NCBI GenBank assembly: GCA_037013685.1
Contig: CM072905.1
Span: 8,381,491 to 8,445,490 of the forward strand
Length of the DNA stretch: 64,000 nucleotides
Source of the DNA: Acridotheres tristis
Taxonomy: Eukaryota > Chordata > Aves > Passeriformes > Sturnidae
Direction of reading: 5' to 3'
Shown: positions 61,401 through 64,000 of the stretch, piece after piece
Layout: every line of letters starts with the position of its first letter
How positions within the stretch are numbered: position 1 is the first letter of the stretch
Position numbers and translations under genes: made by a program
The notes under the pieces: model-generated
What the model was told of the DNA's origin: nothing
The model's database searches: none
What the model saw: the letters and a program-made list of their open reading frames with translations, nothing else

Positions 61401-62210
61401 CATAGTTTACCCTTTAACCATACTACTGTTTTATTGTGTTTTCATCTCTATTTTCATCATATGATTCACTGGACAGAAAGTCCAAGCCAGAAGTTTCTGC
61501 TTGTAAGTTTTCCTCTGGCAGAAAAGGAGTTTCCCTGGAAGGACTCACGTGCTTGGTTTATGCTGAGCACTGCAGCACCTGTAGTGAAGATGTGGATGCC
61601 GACCCTTAGGGAAACTCAATTTCAGGGGTTTATTTAGCAGACATCGTACAGAACTGATCAGCCTTCAATTTAACCCCTGTGCTGCACACACACACTGCCC
61701 CTCCAGTGAATGTGGGTGGCTTGCTTTGCTCTCACAGTCCCAGGTCAGGGTAGCAGCTCTGTGCTAGAAAAAGGCTCCAAAACCAGGACATTTGTTTACC
61801 ATTCCAGGCTCAGGACATTAAACTGGAGACATTTCCTTAATAAGAAATCAAACCATCACCACAACAAACACAGCCAAAACCAAACAAGCCAACAACAAAG
61901 CCTACAAAGGAGCCACTTGTTTCCCTTATCTTGTGCCCTTCCTTCAGGCAGGGTCTGCCCTAACCTGGAAGGATCACCTCCAGCAAGAAAATAAGGTTTC
62001 TACATCTCTACAGAAGTTAAATATTGACAACAGTAAGACATGAGGTGGGTAATCGTTTCCAGAAGTGAAGCACAAGGTGATGTAGCCACACTTGCAGTAA
62101 GCCCCAGGTTCTGCAGTCACCTGCCCTGGCTCTCAGCACAGTCTCTGGCAGGGACTTCACAGCAGGGTTATGCTCCAAACAAACACCTGTGCCAGTCCCA
62201 GCCAGCCCCC
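58462..62210. repeat. Segmental duplication, copy B
   Basis: Partner of 38931-40350, in the same orientation and block order but expanded: about 1.6 kb of extra sequence (58690-60530, including a 35-bp minisatellite) and about 0.7 kb (61410-62110) interrupt it. The block 60876-61266 matches copy A at about 97%. It lies upstream of the orphan gene, as copy A lies upstream of the CD7-like gene. Confidence 0.85.
58919..59068. repeat. 35-bp minisatellite
   Basis: Four near-perfect tandem copies of a 35-base unit built around CCCCCCAAGTGACCAAACC and AGAGTCCCCCCCAACAC. AAGTGACC recurs at 58927, 58962, 58997 and 59032. It is absent from copy A of the duplication. Confidence 0.95.
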
Positions 62211-62805
62211 AGGGCCACCTCCCACCAAAGACACACCCTAAAGCAGCCCCAGGCAGAGTCTCACTGAGTGCCACGGGCTGGGCTGCTCAGCCAGGACTGC
62301 CTTAACAAGTTATAACGTGTGATGTGAATTAGCACAAGGAAATGAGCTGCAGTTATGGAATGCAGCAGTTAAAAAAAAAAAAAAGTGGTTTGGGGGCTTC
62401 CAGAGATTGCTTGTTTGGAGGAATTGCTAACAGGACTGAACCCTTCACTCAAACCCAGCCAATACAAATAACAGCTGTTCTAGTGCAAGCTGGCAGCACT
62501 AAAGAAAACAATATTCTGAGAATATGCCACAAAATTTTCATTTTTCTTTTGTCTTGATTAATTTTTTACAGAAAGGGTTAGTCTCCAAGAACAAGATTTG
62601 GTAACACCAAACCACATGAGTTGTTTCAGATTCGCCTCTTCCTCAGGGACACAACATCGAGTTCCTCTGGCCCTGCCATAATGTGATTCTTCCATTTTCA
62701 GTGTTCCCTCTGTTTTGGAATCTGTAAGTCAAGAGTCACTCTGAATTCTTCAGAGAGAAATCAGAATGCAGGGATTGAATTAAAACCTTTGGATGGATTG
62801 AAGTA
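62211..62805. other. Non-coding stretch, no gene seen
   Basis: Contains an A-run near 62371-62384. No exon is seen. Confidence 0.4.
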
Positions 62806-63458
62806 TGTTAAGCCACTCACACATAAAGCAGAGGTGTAAGTTTAAGTTTTAGAATAAGCAAGCAAGTAAGTACAAGTCTTAACTGCTTCCAGAGAGTAAG
62901 GATCTCAAATATCCGTGTAGAAGTGCAAGTTCTAGTGACTAGATACTAGTGTTTCCATGGAGGCTCCATAAACAGTTTTAGAAATAATAAAACTATTGTA
63001 AGAATATTGATTACATTTTTTAGATAGAAGCTAGACCATATGAATAGTTTATATGTAAACTGGCATGCTAAGAAACTAGAATTCTAACAGGTTAAGAAGC
63101 AGTGGTTCAAGTTTGTATCTTTAGCTTGTTAAAAATTTCTTATATAAGAATATATAATGTATATATTATCTATGCATTAGAGAAAGCTGCGTGCTTTTTG
63201 CCTTTCACTTTTGTTCCTGCTCTCCTCACTGCCATCATCATCACCCAAAGAAAATAAGAGCTGCCACAGCAACACTGGCCCCACCAGGATCCTCGAGAAC
63301 AGCTTCTGCTTCTATTTAAAACTCAAAACCAAAACTTTAGCATGGACTTTAGCACTTGTAACTCTTTGCCTTTCGAGACTAATGTACCTTTACAATAAAC
63401 AACTTTATTACATCTATTAACTACTTAGCTCTTGAAAGAAAACAACCACAACCCGACA
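62806..63458 (+). mobile_element. Probable LTR at right edge
   Basis: A block starting TGTTAAGCC and ending ACCCGACA contains TATATAAG near 63141 and AATAAA at 63394-63399, and is followed two bases later by a PBS-like TGGTGCTGTGAGCACC. This order fits a 5' LTR of a plus-strand provirus. The left end is a guess. Confidence 0.45.
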
Positions 63459-63460
63459 AA

Positions 63461-64000
63461 TGGTGCTGTGAGCACCAAAGAAATAACCTACACCTCTGAG
63501 TGATACCAAATTCTTCAACATCTGCTTTCTTCAAGCATAAGGCAGAAATTCAGGGGTAGCATATGATGCCTAATTTAGAATTACCAGGAACAGGCAAACA
63601 TCTTCTGTACTCAAAAACTGCTTGAAGGTGTTTTAGTTTGTACGGTTTGCACTGCATCCTTTGACTATAAACTGTGTGATAAATAGAAAAAAATATTAGT
63701 AATTCATGTCTTCAGTAAGGAGTTTCTCCTTCTCATCAATTAAATTGTATTTATATTACAATAATCCCAGAAACTCCACTCCTGAGCAAGGCTTCCTTTC
63801 GACTTCTGAGAGAGAACCTCCAACATGGCCAAGGAATCTTATACTTTGATCCATCCTGACAGCACAAAATCTCTCCTACTTGAATCCAGAATTACCAGCC
63901 CAGAATTATAATGTTAACTTTAACCAGAAGATATGAAGTCAAATACTATGGACACAGAAGAACCTCAGTTTTTCTTAGCTATGTGCATGATTACCAGAAG
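63461..64000 (+). mobile_element. Possible retroviral leader after LTR
   Basis: TGGTGCTGTGAGCACC at 63461-63476 would be the primer-binding site; the remaining 520 bp show no coding frame, as expected for an untranslated leader or a decayed element. The window ends before any gag could be checked. Confidence 0.3.

Noticed and set aside
1..64000. CRISPR arrays, tRNA or rRNA genes, bacterial-type operons
   Set aside because: No regularly spaced repeats with unique spacers, no cloverleaf-like sequences and no rRNA signatures were noticed; the sequence is vertebrate nuclear DNA.

Overview
This is vertebrate nuclear DNA, almost certainly from a bird and probably a passerine. The support is avian CR1 LINE 3' ends (56.64-57.39 kb, 57.75-57.90 kb, 42.17-42.23 kb), a betaretrovirus-like endogenous provirus, several LTR-like elements of the kind common in songbirds, short spliced exons with GT/AG borders and long AT-rich non-coding stretches. 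Most open reading frames in the window are chance.

Two genes can be rebuilt exon by exon, both on the minus strand. The first (38315 to 32291, five exons, 321 residues) is a CD7-like receptor: signal peptide, two V-type Ig domains, one membrane helix and a short tail carrying the CD7 tail signature with a YEDM motif. Mammalian CD7 has one Ig domain; this one has two. The second (55539 to 50726, five exons, 265 residues) is a type I membrane protein whose cysteine-rich ectodomain I do not recognise. It lies just upstream of CD7 on the same strand, which is where SECTM1, the CD7 ligand gene, lies in mammals. Its introns are all phase 1 and every junction keeps frame. It is the best candidate here for something undescribed: an avian SECTM1 counterpart or an orphan immune receptor/ligand.

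Around these genes the locus has been duplicated. The 5' flank of the CD7-like gene (38.93-40.35 kb) has a second copy at 58.46-62.21 kb upstream of the orphan gene, with a core of about 390 bp near 97% identical. A dead copy of the first Ig exon and its intron lies at 41.13-41.83 kb. A broken provirus (42.65-48.81 kb) with a short 5' LTR and no reverse transcriptase is inserted between them.

The left half (1-32 kb) is mostly non-coding. It holds a CpG-rich block with a possible first coding exon on the minus strand (850-871), one plausible orphan exon on the plus strand (15.61-15.74 kb), MIR relics, three LTR-like elements, a CTTTCCC minisatellite (1.04-1.31 kb), a 1.2 kb hexamer VNTR (25.38-26.6 kb) and an AT-rich block dense in homeodomain/octamer-like sites (17.03-17.46 kb). 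The right edge (62.8-64 kb) looks like an LTR followed by a primer-binding site, so another provirus may run off the window.
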